Assembly (NCBI RefSeq): GCF_954871325.1
Contig: NC_088777.1
Coordinates: 37,177,366-37,241,365, forward strand
Direction: 5' to 3'
Length of the DNA: 64,000 nucleotides
DNA from: Gordionus sp. m RMFG-2023
Taxonomy: Eukaryota; Nematomorpha; Gordioida; Chordodea; Parachordodidae
In this document: positions 34,387 to 48,300 of the stretch, piece after piece
Position numbering within the stretch: position 1 is the stretch's first letter
Layout of the letters: each line of letters begins with the position of its first letter
Notes under the pieces: generated by a model
Database searches by the model: none
The model's input: only the letters and a program-made list of their open reading frames with translations
What the model was told of the DNA's origin: nothing
Made by a program: the position numbers and the translations under genes

Positions 34387-35637
34387 AGGAGTATTTGACC
34401 TTATCAAACCTTGTCAAATACTCTAAAACTCTGGAAAAAAAAATTAAAAACTTGTTTGAAAAAAGAAATTAATAAATGTGATCACATGGTTGCTTATTTA
34501 TTAAGTCCATAATATCAAGAGGAGCATTTTATTAGTAGTGAATTTAATTAAGTGTGTAATATAATACAAGTTGATCAAAATATTTCAAGTGACACCATAA
34601 ATTTTAGAAAGTATAAGGGGCATGTTTAATAACAAATAATGTTGAAAGTAGTAACTTCCATGAGAAACAATAAGATTCCAGCATCAAATAAATGGAATGG
34701 GCTTCACCATGATCATTAGCAGAAGTGACATTTTACTAAAAATTCCTAGTTTCTTCAGAAATAAATTGGTCGATTTGGGTTAATATTCTCACTAAAACAG
34801 AAATCGATTGAAGATCACGACAACAGGAAATTGATTGAAAAATATTAAAGAAATGATAATATTGGCTACGAATCAGAACAAGACTCCCACGGAGAGCCAG
34901 CGTCTACATGACAGGATTTTCACTGGATGCAAATCCCCTTCAAAAACCTTTGCCTACCCCCCTAAAAAATTCCACAGCCTTCGGCGGCGGTGTCTCCCTA
35001 TTATTATTTTTACCTTTTTAATTTATTGATACTCATTTCATAGAATTTATAAAGGATAACTTAAATTAATCTATCTCTACTACCAACTATCGATATTTTG
35101 TGAATATAAAGAATTTATTTTTTAGATAATAAATTCAATTAAAACCTCCATTATTTACAATGAATTAATTATTATGGCATTATGAGCTTGCTGAAATATC
35201 AAAACCTTTTAAATGTAAGCAGAAAGTTATATTTGGAAAACAATGTGCATGATTGTTTGCAATATACAGATTTGGTCGATGAATATTGTATTATAATAAT
35301 TCTATGATAAAAGTATTAATTTTTACAGCAATAAATTTTGTACTATTTCATCTCAAAATTTTATAGATAGCCCCCCAAAAGATTTATCTTACCCCCATTA
35401 AAGCAACCTACCCCCCTCAAAAAATAGGATGCGAACTGTTCCTACCCCTCCCATGTAGACGCTGCGGAGAGCTAAACATTAGTTATTGAATGACAATGAA
35501 TTTAAAAAATATTAAATCGATTATAGATTCTTTTTACTATTATATAAAAAATAAAGTTAATATTGTCTTAAAAAACATTTATTTGAATTTTCGGCCAATC
35601 GACGGAATCTTTTTTGACCGGTCAAATACACAAACCT
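34387..35637 (+). pseudogene. hAT transposase relic, copy B, split by a MITE
   Basis: Inverse copy of 15797-16346: GAGTATTTGACC on the left and TTTTTTGACCGGTCAAATAC on the right. The + strand reads EEHFISSEFN and later IGRFGLIFSLKQKSIEDHDN, corresponding to the ERNWS-type C-terminal region of copy A. Stops interrupt it. A 567-bp hAT MITE sits at 34898-35464. Not active. Confidence 0.6.
34898..35464. mobile_element. 567-bp hAT MITE
   Basis: Perfect 13-bp terminal inverted repeats CAGCGTCTACATG and CATGTAGACGCTG. Perfect 8-bp duplication CGGAGAGC (34890-34897 and 35465-35472). CAG...CTG ends and 8-bp duplication define hAT. No coding content. GC-rich subterminal patches (CCTACCCCCCTAAAAAATTC) occur near both ends. 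Inserted in hAT relic copy B. Confidence 0.92.
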
Positions 35638-36370
35638 GATTATAATATTAAAATTTATTTTATAAGAATATATAACAAGTCAATTGCACTATAAACATGG
35701 AAAAATAAAAATAATAGTTAGAATTGATAATGCTCCTTCTCAAAAGGAGCTAGCTCCCACGTAATTTCACGAAAAAATCAAAAATTATTTATTAACATAA
35801 AGCGCATGGAATTTTCCAATTTCATTTAAATATCGCGATTTTTAACAGTCTAATATAAAAAAAATTGGTTGGGATTAGACCTCTTTCCAAATTAAGATTT
35901 TGAAACGAACTTAGATCTAGTATTGTTTAAAAGGCGAGTTATTACGACTCCAAACATAAGTTGTCGCAAAACTTATTTCAAATTGAGCGGCTCAAACCTC
36001 ATGATTTGTCTCAATGAGTCGGCTTCAGAGTCAGCTCGATGAGTCTGCTTGAAAGTCGGCTTCATAGTGTGTTGAAATTTATTTTGAATCACGATTAATT
36101 AAAAATTTTTAACTACCTAAATTTGGCCATTTAAATATTTTTAAATTCGAAATTTTAGGACTATTGTTTATTATAGTAAGAATGAGTTTAAAAAATATCT
36201 TTTAAGATCTTTTTGCTTGTGTCTACGGCCTAATGGAACTCTTCCTTACTCATTAACTAAGAGGTTCGCCCAATTTTTTATTGTTTCGAAAGAGTTTCCT
36301 AAATATTGACTTTATGACAGGTATTAATGCTAGCTAGTAGGTTGACATTCATTTATTGTTCACAAACCAC
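35638..36370. other. Region upstream of TYW1
   Basis: AT-rich, with a GGAGCTAGCTCC palindrome at 35747-35758 also seen near 19665-19720, and a GAGTCGGCTTCA repeat patch at about 36018-36066. I cannot point to a promoter element with confidence. Confidence 0.4.
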
Positions 36371-39300
36371 ATGTTCAGTGAAATAGTGTTTGATATAAAT
36401 TTTATTAGCATAAGTAGAATAGTGTGTTCATTATTCTTATTATATATAATCCAACAAGTAAATTTTTTAAATAATGAATCTTATATTTATAAAAATTCCA
36501 CTTTAAGATAATTGTGATAAATCTATATAAAAAGATTAGAAATTATTTTGTACCCATTATAGTTGATATTAAAGCGCCAGAAAACATTATTACAAATGTT
36601 AAAGTCACCCAAATAAACCAGAATGTAATTAATAATTTTAAAAAAACTTTTGCATCATCTGGTATTAAAATATTTTATGGATCTCAATCAGGAAAAACCA
36701 AGGTAATAGTATTTTTTAGGAGAATATTTACCAAAATTAATTTATTGTATTCAAACTATATTTGTTTAGTATTTTTTTAAATGTGACATTTTAAAACTAT
36801 ATTTGACATTTTATTGTACTTTTAAATATTGTGGAGAGACTTCTTAGATTTCTGTTTTAGCTTACTCATTGATTATGCCAAAATTCTTAAGCTTTAACAA
36901 ATATTGATATTCACTTCATCCTTTTCTAAACTTGATAGAATATTTACCAAAATTTTTTTTAATTTACAGAAAAAAAATATGATATCTATATATTCTTTTT
37001 ACTCTACTTGAAATTATAAAATTATAATCTATTTTTTTGTGTATTTATTTTAGAAATTTGCAGAAGAATTATATTACAAAATCAAAAAAGTTAGAAACGA
37101 GATATTAAAAATCCCAATCAATAATTCTAATGAGTTAGTTATTGTGGATTTAAATGATTATGAGCCAGAATTAATTTTGGAAGAGGTTATAAAAATTAAA
37201 ATAATCAAATGCATCTTTTTTCTCTTTTATAATTAACAAATCTTAAAATAATCTATTTGATACTTTTAAATAAGATATCTATTATAGTAATGGAATATTT
37301 TTATTGTAACACCTAAAACATAGAATACAGTGATAACATAGTATTTATACTATAAAAATCTCTTATATTTTTTCTTACCCTCTCCTTTCCTTTATATCTA
37401 TTTATCTCTCTATTTTTTCCCCTCCTTCTTTTCTATCATCTATAACATTTTAGCTAGTCTTTCTGACCTTAATTATAGAAATTATTTCATTTTTATGGTT
37501 TATATAATAAAAGAATATGTAGTTGATAGGATTGAATAGAAATTCAAAAGTTTTATCACCACTAATTTAATAGGTAACAAATAGTAATGAAAAAGGCAAT
37601 AAATTATTTTATATTAGAAAAGTTTATGCATCATAGTGATCTCCACATATGTTGACGGAGAGAGTCCTGACAATGCCAAATGGTTCTGTGAATGGCTGAA
37701 TCAAGCACCTGACGATTTTAGAATAGATAGACATGTCTTGAGGAATGTTACATTCACCATCTTTGGTTGTGGGAACTCATTATACACTGGGAATTTTAAC
37801 AAAGTATAAAGTAATACTTAGCCATTAAATTTTTAAAGTTCTCAAATGAACTAAAATATTAAATTCAGTAATGAAGCATCCACAGAAGCAAATGTAACAC
37901 CTTGCAATTTGTAAAAATAAATAGTATTAATTTTTTACATAATAAAAATCAGAGACCTGCAGGCCCAGCCCTAAGCCTGAGCTGGCCATATTTTAATTTT
38001 TTTTTAATATACCCAGGCCGGGCTGTATATTTTAAAACCAAAATATTTGAAATCGCCATTATTAGCTGCTATAAAAATCAAAAATTTTTTAAAAATTGGG
38101 GCTGGGCCTGAAATTTTTTTTAAAAAAAAGCCAGGCCAGACCAAAAATTTAAAAAAAAAAAATCTGGGCCGGGCCAAGACGTGCAAATGCTACCTCTGCA
38201 GGTCTCTAATAAAAAAAAATAATAATTTTTGACAGAGTTAAAGAACAAAGTGTGGAAATAAAAAAAATAGGCTTCTCTTGTAGTAAACCTATAACTTCGT
38301 CATTTCATAATCCTTATAAAAAATTTATCTTACATAATTGTAAAAATAGATAAATAACTTGCTCCAAATGATTAAGTTACAAAATATTGACTCATTTATT
38401 TTTACTTTTATGTCAATACAATATTGCATCTAAGCCCGATAAGAAGGTTACACGAATGGAAAGGCGGGCGAGATCCACTACAGTGGATAGGTTGGGCATT
38501 TCGAGGACGGGGGAAAAGGCTGGTTAGTCGGAATCTTAGTAATCGATTACAAATTTAAAATGTAAAAAAATGAACTGCTAGTTACAAAGGACGACTTTGA
38601 ATACGACTCACTTTAATTAAATTATAAACGAATTCCTAGTTACAAGACAATTCCTATTTTTAATTAAGTTAAAATTATTCCTACTATACCATTATTTCAG
38701 GTCTTTTAAAACCAGCTGCTTTCATGGCACCACTTTATATGAGTGGCTTCGTATTTGATTTTTTTTAGTTATAGACGTTATACACGTAATTATTGACCAC
38801 ACCACTATAAAAGGGTATATGTAGATTTCTAGGTTGAGTGGTTTACGATTTCTTATCATTTTTATTCCGATAATAATCAAATTAATTAGTTAAATTTAAT
38901 GCTTATGGTATCAAAGTAATCTAATGAGTATTGCGTAATTAGAAATAAAATACTGTATTTTTATCAAGACTTTTTTTTCGTTCCTATTTATGGAAAATTT
39001 AATAAAGCTATATAAAAAACAAAAACATTACTCTTTAACGTTTACGAAATGTATATGATTCAGTGCGTAACCTAGATGGGGAAGCTAGATTATGAGATAA
39101 AAATAAATATTAAAACTATTTGTGCGTATTGGTATTTTAATAAAATTTGATAACAAAGTGCGATAAATAAAATTAAAAAATTATTTCAAGTGCTGTTTTG
39201 TTAAAAACAAGTTTAAGACAAAAACATTCCATAACATGTTTTGTTGGACATATAATGCGAGAAGAATAACCTAGAGAGGAATGCCATAAAAAAATGAATA

Positions 39301-42300
39301 ACTAAAACTCAGATCGCATTAGCGATTACCAAAAAAATATAGATGAAAAAAGTTGAAGAACTACCAGAAATCCCTTCCGGCTTGGCAATCTGCTACGGCG
39401 GGGTTTTCTCGAGGTGGAGAGATGATTTTGTTTCCTCCATCAGGTCTTGAAGAAGTTCTTTACCTGGCTACTGGGTTTTCATGCAAGCGTTTGTAGTATA
39501 GGATGGTAGATCTTATGCCTAGATATTCTTTTCAACGGCCTCGAGACACAGGAAACTGGATATGGAGTAAGTGGGTTCGGAAGGTCTTCCATTTTGTTAC
39601 GGCTTTTGGCGCGATTGAACGTCTAGGTTATTGCGAACCAGGGCGTTAGCTTCTTTCTATCCTCCCATCAGCAGGCTGGGGTGTGTGACCTCATGACAAT
39701 CGGGGAGGTCTGCATACTGGGTAGGAGGGTTTAAGAGATCTTACATCAAAGAAAGAAAGAAAACCCTATGTTAGGTCTGGTGGATGGCGATGGAGTCTCT
39801 ATTCTGTAGACCGTAAGTAAATTTAACCTATCTGAGACTTGCCATTATTTAGTTGTTTACTGGTGTTCATCAATATTGACGGCAGGGCCATAAACCTCCA
39901 TTCACTAGCACGAATTCGCAGCGAAGTATATAAAAATGCACTAAAATACAGCAGATTTTGTATACTCTGCCACGAATTCATGTTAATCATGACAGGGTAA
40001 CTATTCATTCATAGTTTGCACGAATTCGCTGCGGTGAATACAAAAATGCAGTATATTGTGTATAATTTGCCGCGAATTCGCGCTAACTATCAGTGAGAGG
40101 TAACCTGACAGCGATAAATCACCCAAGGTACGAGTGGCCGTTTCCGATAGAAAATCCGTACGAGTTTGGGGGGAACGAGTACATCTCCTTCCTTCTCACC
40201 TTCGGCTCATGTCGGGGTCGGATATTGCGACAGTTATTCGTTGGTTTTGGTGGTCTTTTACATAGTACAACACGGACCTGAATGTCGAATACTATCTTTT
40301 TCCCATCGGATTTTGTATATCAGGGGGAGTTTATGCTTATGCGAGGTCTCCCTTTTGTAAATCGACTTGTGTTATGTGAAGAGTGTTTACTTGGAGGATA
40401 TATATCGGGAGGCGGATATCCCGCCCTAGATATAAGGAGGGTTTGTTTTGTAGTGAAGTGGTCAGTTGAGTTTGAATTTCGATTCTCGGTAATTCCTTTG
40501 CATTTTTGAAGGTTCCCACAGACCGTTTGGCTATCCCATTACTTTGTGGCGAATAGGAAGACGCACAGATATAAGTTATTCTATGGTGGTGCCAGTTTAT
40601 TAAAATATTTGCCATATGATTTTGAGCCCATTGTTGGTGAATGTTTTTGGGTTCAATGTAGATGAAGAGCTGGAGTTACGGGTCGTTAAATATTAATCGA
40701 TTATTATTAACGGTGATATTTATGCATTGGCCCGGCCATGTCTATAAGTACCCTTTCTCCTATTTTGATGGATACTGGCCAGATGCTGGTTGGTAACCTT
40801 TGAGTATTTTGTTTGAATTGTTGACATTTTTTACAGGTTTTGTTAGAATAATTATTCGAACTGAACTATCATATTCATCAGTCGAAAATTAAAAAAATAT
40901 GAATATAAAAATTATGAATTTAAAAGTTATTAATATTTTAATTTAAAATTTGTATAAAATAAAAAGGCTTCAATAGTTATAACCTTGTTTAAATCGGATC
41001 ACCAAAAATATTTTCTTGTCATATTTTTTATATGAATTATTCCGGGATGTCCACCTTAAATTTCTTGTAATATCATGTGTGGTAACCGTCGGAGAATAAT
41101 TAATCTGGTTGGTTTCACAGACAATTATTTTTTCATCTACTGATAACTCATTACGTATTTCTCAATGTCTTCTAAATTCCTGTCTGGTTATCTTCGGGGG
41201 CTATATTTTCCATATATAATGTTTTATCTGGGTTATTTCGGGTTTGCTTAGTTAGGGATTCCATTTTGTCTAGTAAATGGTAACATGTTTAGCTGGGTTT
41301 AGGTTATTTGGTTGACATCCGTCTCTTCTACGGGGTCGATTTGATTCATATCTTGTAACGGTAATCATAAAACGGCGTCGACATTTAAGTTGGATGTCCC
41401 TGCTTTGAAATTGATGCTGAATCTACCCCCCCCCCCATTGTTATAGTTTATCAGATGTCATGGTATTTATAATAATCTGTTCTCCAAAAATAGCTAGTAA
41501 TGGTTTTGTCTGAATCTTTTTACACAAAGTTAATGGATAGGGATTCCTTTTCAATTGTTGAATAGTTTATTTCAGCTTTGGGTAAAGTTCGTGATGCATT
41601 AGCAATTAGTTTATCGATTTCGTTATCCCATCTATGTGATAGTAAGGCTTCTACATATCACAAGATTTAGGTGAGTGCGGATTACTTTAATTGCGTTGAA
41701 GCTGTTATATGTTCCAATCAAATTTTACTCCAAGGTGTAGTAGGTCGTATAGGGGTTTGGATATTTAATGACAATTTAGGGATCAAATACATCCCTATAT
41801 AGAATGCATTAAAAAAAATTTAATAGAAAGGGGGGGGGGTTCAAAAATATGGAACTGGCTCTAATTTATAAAAAAAATTATTGTATATTTGATATGTTTA
41901 ATGTATTAACCACGAGGCATAACAGTTTCTTAACCTTTTCATTTGTTTTTAATAAATAGTAGTGTTAAAAGAATCGACAATTTCATGTTTAAATTGTAAC
42001 GAATCAAAACATCTAAACTTATTTTTAAAAAAAAAAAGGTTGGACAAACTATGCACCAAAATCTAGCGACTTTAGGGGCTAAGCCACTGATGCCATTTTT
42101 CCCCGGCGATGAATATAGAGGTATTTTTTTTTTAAATATAGGTAATAAAACCCTACATACCATATTATATATAGCTCTCGTTTTAACATTTAAACCTCCT
42201 ATATTATTTTTTTTTCAAACGAATATTCTATATCTGTAAGATGTCAATTTACTAATTAGCTAAATATCAATTAAAATGACATTTTAATTTAACCAAATTA

Positions 42301-45300
42301 TTTTAACACCCTTAACCCTCTAGGTAACAAATTAAAAAACACAAAATATTAGATTTATATTTAATGCTCTGATCAGGGGTCCAAACCGAAACCAATATCG
42401 ATTCTGTTCAGGTTCGGTTCGTAAAGAATAAAAATATCGGTTCGGTTCGATCCTTTAAAAACTGGTTTAGACACTTTATTCAAACATATATTCGAATTAT
42501 GTATAGGGAAATTTTTTTTATTTCATCATTAAAATAAAAAACACATACATAAAACCTTCATTTTTATTAATTGCACACAGAGTTGGGCAGGTCCTCCGGA
42601 AAAAGAATCTAGATACAGATACAGATTCTTTATAAAAAAATCTTAGATACAGATACTAGTATCTTGTTCAAAATATCAAAAAGATACAAAATAAAAGATA
42701 CTTGTATCTTTTACTAAATTAGAGTATCTTAAATACAAGATACTTGTAAATTATCATTACCAATTAAATTAGAATAGTTTATAAAATACAATTTTTATTA
42801 TTTATATGTGAAGAAAATAGTATTACACATATAATAATGATTATTTGTAATAATTAATAAAATATTTATTGATGAATTAATTATAATAACCAGGGATTTT
42901 AATATTAACTTTTGTCCTTTAATAGCTTAAACAGGGAAGGGAGAGTAGTATATTTAATGGGAGTTGAAAATGTGCAAATAAGAAAAAAAATTAAATCAAA
43001 TGATTTATTAGAATTTGCAGGTTATTTTTTGTGTTGTTTTAAATATATATTCGGAGTATATGGCTAAATGGAATCTCTAAAAAAAATTATACTAGTTTTA
43101 TTTTATTCATTATATTTAATAAGTATTTATCATTACTTGTTTGTGATATTTATGTATTTTTTAAATTAGTTTTATTTTCTAGTATGACTTATTAAATCTT
43201 GCATTTGTAATATATATATATATAAATATCATTTAAATCTCTTTTCAAATTTTTTTAATATATTTCTTGCAAAATCCTTAATTATATATAAAAAATATAA
43301 AAATAATGTACAACATTATATTATTTAATTATTAAATATATAACAATTTTCTTTAATGCATTTTAAATTGATTAAATTTTGTAGATAAATACTGTAATAT
43401 AATTTTACTTATATCATAAATAAATAAAAGTAACTAATAAAGTTAAATTCTACCTTATTATAATTATTTTATTAAGAGCCTTTTAAAATTATCTAATATT
43501 ATATATCAATTGTATTGTAGCTTAAATATTTACTCTAATAAGATGCTAAAATAATTAAATATAAAATATATTAAGGATGTGCCAATATTTTTTATCAAAC
43601 CGATATTTCACCCATTTTAAAATATCAATTATCGGTCAATATTATAAAATTTGATCCAATATAAAAATGGCTTCTTTAACAAAAATAAAATGTTATAAAA
43701 TTTAAAAAAATAGTTATATCTAAAATCATTTATTTTTATAAATAAAATCGAAATCCATTTTTATGTATATTTTTTTAATAATAATATTTAATTAATAAAC
43801 ATTCTACCATATTGTTATTTTTTTGCGCATTCTGTAAGTGTGCGATAATCTCTTCAGAATCTGTTTTTAGTGAAGCTGGTTATATAGACTGTTACTATCG
43901 CCACTAGCTGACCTCTGATAAATTGGAAATATTGGTATTACTTAAAAGAAATCTTCGCTATATTAATGTTAAATATTATTTTAAATATTTATTTCAAATT
44001 TCATATTATAATTGTTTATTAATTAATATGTATATAGATTAATGTTATTACTTGTTATATAAAAGTGATTTGACAATAAAAATATTTTATATACTTTTAG
44101 AATTGCAATTGAATTGAATATAAACTATAACTAATCATTATAATATATTTAAATGACATTATGGTATAGTTAAATTATAGATGTTATACTAATAAAAAGT
44201 ATATTAAAAATTAAAACCATTGGTATCTTTACAGAATACAAAATTAGATATGATATCGGATCAGTACGGCCGATATCAATTGAATATCGGATCTCGACCT
44301 CCAAAAAGTGGTATCGGTACACCTCTAAAAATTATATATACAAAATGATTTTAATTTGATAATCAACCATCTTCTATAAAAATTTTAATAACAATTATCT
44401 AAGAGGGAGTATAGGTATTATTATGTTAATAATTATAAAATAAAAATGTGTAATATACTTTAATATGTTTAACAAAGTTTGTAGAGGAGTTTGTTCAACC
44501 TTTAATAACTTTTTTACTTGTGCAATTTTGACATTCGGCTTGTACCTTGTCCTTTTTCACATGAATTAATTTATAAAATTTTCCATCTAGAATTTTAAGA
44601 TTCGGATTTGTTTCAGGAGAACCTATCTCCATAATTTCATCTTCACTACTATAAATGTTAAACATTCTACAGATTAAAAAATATTTCATATAAAATATAA
44701 CCTTTACTTATTTAGTTTTGGTGTTGTTATTTTTAATCTTTCTATCTTTGTGATCTGTAAAATTTCCAACTAATTTTGGTTATCAATATATTTAAAATAT
44801 AGCAGGAAAAAATAAAGAAAATAATACAAGATTTCATGAAGAAAATAAATTTAGATTATGTGATATGTAAATGTTTTAAATATGAATATTAAAAAGAATC
44901 TGTATCTGTATCTTTTTAAAGAAAATGAAAAAGATACAAGATTCTTTTCAAAATAAAGGATCTTAGATACAGATACTAGTATCTAATTAAAAATATAAGA
45001 TAATGAGTACAAGATACAAAAGGATCTTGTATCTTAGATACAAGTATTCACGGTACTGCCCAACTCTGATTGCACATTATAAAATAATATTTAATTTATA
45101 AATATAACAAACAAATAGCAATGATTAATTTTAATATGAACATTATTTAACTTTATTTATTTAAATTTTTTTTTTATTAAGCCGCACAATTAATATTTTT
45201 TCAAGATTCTTTTCACTCAAATTATATATATAAGGTTTAATTGTTGAAAAACAACTTGGGTAGCCGGCACTCCCAGTATATTATTAGACAATTTACATAA

Positions 45301-48300
45301 TTCTGAGTATCGATTACTCTGATTTCTCTAGTTTAAAATATTCATATTTTTATTTAACCTAGGTTCTTTAGAAAAATTAACTAAAATATTTCTAATATTC
45401 ACCAATTTTTATAACAGATTTTGTTTGTTACCATCTTTTTTTTAAAGAAGACTTACTACTAAATCCTTTTCAGATGAAGATACATTAAGTTGATTCACCT
45501 TCACTAGAATCCTCCATTCTTATAACAACGTTTAATTCCATGTTATGCCATATTTTAATAATATGCTCTCTAACCTTGATTTTTTCTTCTTTCAGAAAGC
45601 ACTTGATATCTATATAATAACATTGAAAAATATATAAAGTTAAATAAAATTATAAATTAAGGTAAATAAAATTATTAATTAAATTTATATAAGATATAAT
45701 ACAATATTTTTAAAATATACCTTAAATCTAGATATAGGCATGACAAAAAGTCATTGTTTTTTAAAATTTTCTCTCTAAAATTCATAGCATCTATTATTGA
45801 ACCAACAAAGGATGAAGTAAAAATAGAAATTTCTAATTTAGCTATATGCCATAAAAATTCCCTAAAGTTAGCTGCTCGAGTTATAAGTTCTTGGTTTCTA
45901 TTTTAATTGGTTTTAGGATATTTTTCAACCCTATAATTGTTTTCCATTCCAAAGCTGTAAAATAAAGTTCACTGTATGATACTGATAATTCCTCACACAT
46001 ATCTTTTAATTCATTCAATCTCTATAGCATGTCTTAGGTTGATAACCATCTATAACAATCCAATATAATATTATATTGAGAATTATTAAGATTGATTGTT
46101 AATTCATCAAGTACTTTTGCGAATCTAGTAGAAATATCATTCAAATTATCTATATTTTGTATTTGTTCTTCTTCATCATTTTCAGACATTTGATTGTATC
46201 ATCACTATCCTCCATAAATAATTTTATCATCTTAATAAGATTTCCCCCATTGTCAATTGTTATAGTGTATATTTATAATGTTTTGAATACATAATCATTT
46301 AATATTTTTATTAAAAGGAGTTATAAATTTTATGCAGTTGGCCATTATTCATTGCTAGGATTCTCAGAACAATTTTTGTTTTTTGAATATACTGAAGATT
46401 AATCCCAATAATGGGTCTGTCTAGACGAGTAACACAGTCAATTTTTAGATATAACTCATCATTTATTTCTTTGATTATATTTTGCCCAATACTTAAGGCC
46501 TGCAACATTAGATTTAATATTTTGAGAATTAATTTTAATATTACCCATGCCTTCTAATATAGGATCAAGAATTTTATTAAAACCGCTATCATCGATTAAT
46601 TTGAATGGTCTGCCATTAAAAGTTACCTATTAACTACAAGTTTCGATTATTATTATTTTTATTTAGTTTGATATTTTTTGTTCTTTTAATGCTTCTTTCG
46701 TCTCTTAGCTTGATGACATCTTAAACTTTTTTATTATATTAGGCTTTTATTTGATATTTTGTAAATTTTATCGAATTCTAGAGGGTGATTTCTTTTTATA
46801 TGACACTCAAGATTTGCTCCATGATGGCCTTTCATATTTATTTGGCAATCAATTGAATTTGATTTTTCTCTAGACATTTTAATTTATAATATTTAAAAAA
46901 TGTTGTAAAATGGCAATATACTAAAGTTTATATAATGTCTGAAACTTATCAATCAGATGTGATTGATAATAATCTTTAAAACAATTCGAATATAATTAAA
47001 ATTTTTGCAATATATTAGTAATAATCACATTATTTTATGCATAAAATCCAGAGTCTCGAATCGGTTAATAGGCATTTTAGCGGTTCGGTTCAGGTTCGGC
47101 TATAAATTTTTTAGCAGTTTAGGTTTGATAAAAAATACTGGTTTTTAGATGTTTAATGGTTGAGGTTCGGTTTGGATCCCTGGCTTTAGTGTTGTTAAAC
47201 GGCTCGTTTTGAGCCGATTTTTAAAAACGGCTAACTCAATATTTCATCTAAAATAATATTACGCAAGCCTGAGGATTTTGTTTGTAGAAGGAACAAAGGT
47301 TTGGATATATATTAGCGAAATCTCGAGGCTTAGGCAATATTTTTCTGGCTAAAATATTTAGTTAGCCGTTTTTAAAAATCGGCTCAAAACGAGCCGTTTA
47401 ACAACACTACCTGGCTCTGATATTTTTATTGATGAAACCCCAAAAATATTAAAATGAAATAGATTTTTAATCATTCCAATTTATTACAAAAGTTATAGAT
47501 CATTTATATTAGAAAATTAATCCAATATAACATTTATTATTTTTAAATATTCCAATGCTAAAAATAAAAAAATAAAATTTTATGTTTTTTAAAGCTATAA
47601 AATTATTAATAGGTAATTAAAAACTGAATGGTGCTATAAATGCAACGTTCCTCTTTTTTTAAACACATCTCATGTCATGATATGGTTGGTTGTAGGTGGT
47701 ATCCCGTTTACAAAGAAGAAACTAATAAGTTAAAAAAGTAAATTTACTCTTTTTTGCAGGAAATATTGAACCGCTAAATCATATCAAAATTTTTATATCA
47801 AATTCTTAAAAAGATTTGGTTATTGCCACTTTTGGAGGGTATATTATTTTTTTTTATGTTAATTTTTTTTCAAATTAATATATCATTTTTTATTTAAGAT
47901 ATTTTATAAAGTTTTTTCTACAAAATTTTTTTGGTAGATGAAACTTTGCATTTTAAATTATTTTTTGGTGATAATACTATAATTAAAGGAAGATCCCATA
48001 AATAAAAAAATATTTATCAACTTTAGGAAAATTACTTTTTTTTGTTGATAATGCCAACAAAGTTTTTAAAGAGGGCATTAGGGGTAAGGTAAATTTTTGG
48101 TAGATGAAACTTTGCATTTAAGAATTTTTTGGTTATCAATAATTAAAGGAAGATCTCATAAATAAATAAAATTTTAAGACTCGTGTCTTTAAAAAATATT
48201 AAAGAACCAAATTATTAGGCCGTTATACAATTTTAAGTGCTTCGAAGGAATTAGATTATGATAGGAATGCAATTTCTAGATGGTAATTTAAAGTAAAATA

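Larger units (their letters stand above)
42374..47413 (-). mobile_element. hAT transposon carrying nested hAT elements (TYW1 intron 5)
   Basis: The ends CAGGGGTCCAAACCGAA and TTCGGTTTGGATCCCTG are inverted repeats, followed inward by GGTTCGGTTC motifs on both sides. The 8-bp duplication GCTCTGAT lies at 42366-42373 and 47414-47421; a small MITE (47187-47409) landed exactly on the right end. The transposase is on the minus strand at about 45470-46880. A second hAT (42578-45068) and, inside that, a third (43571-44328) interrupt the left part. The core element is roughly 2.3 kb. Confidence 0.85.

Noticed and set aside
38805-38917. TATA-like CTATAAAAGG and primer-binding-like TGGTATCAAAG as a complete LTR
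   Set aside because: No second copy of the candidate LTR and no defined ends or duplication were found.
40093-40509. Several + strand frames at 40.1-40.5 kb
   Set aside because: They lie opposite or next to the minus-strand Ty3/Gypsy integrase remnant and match nothing recognised.
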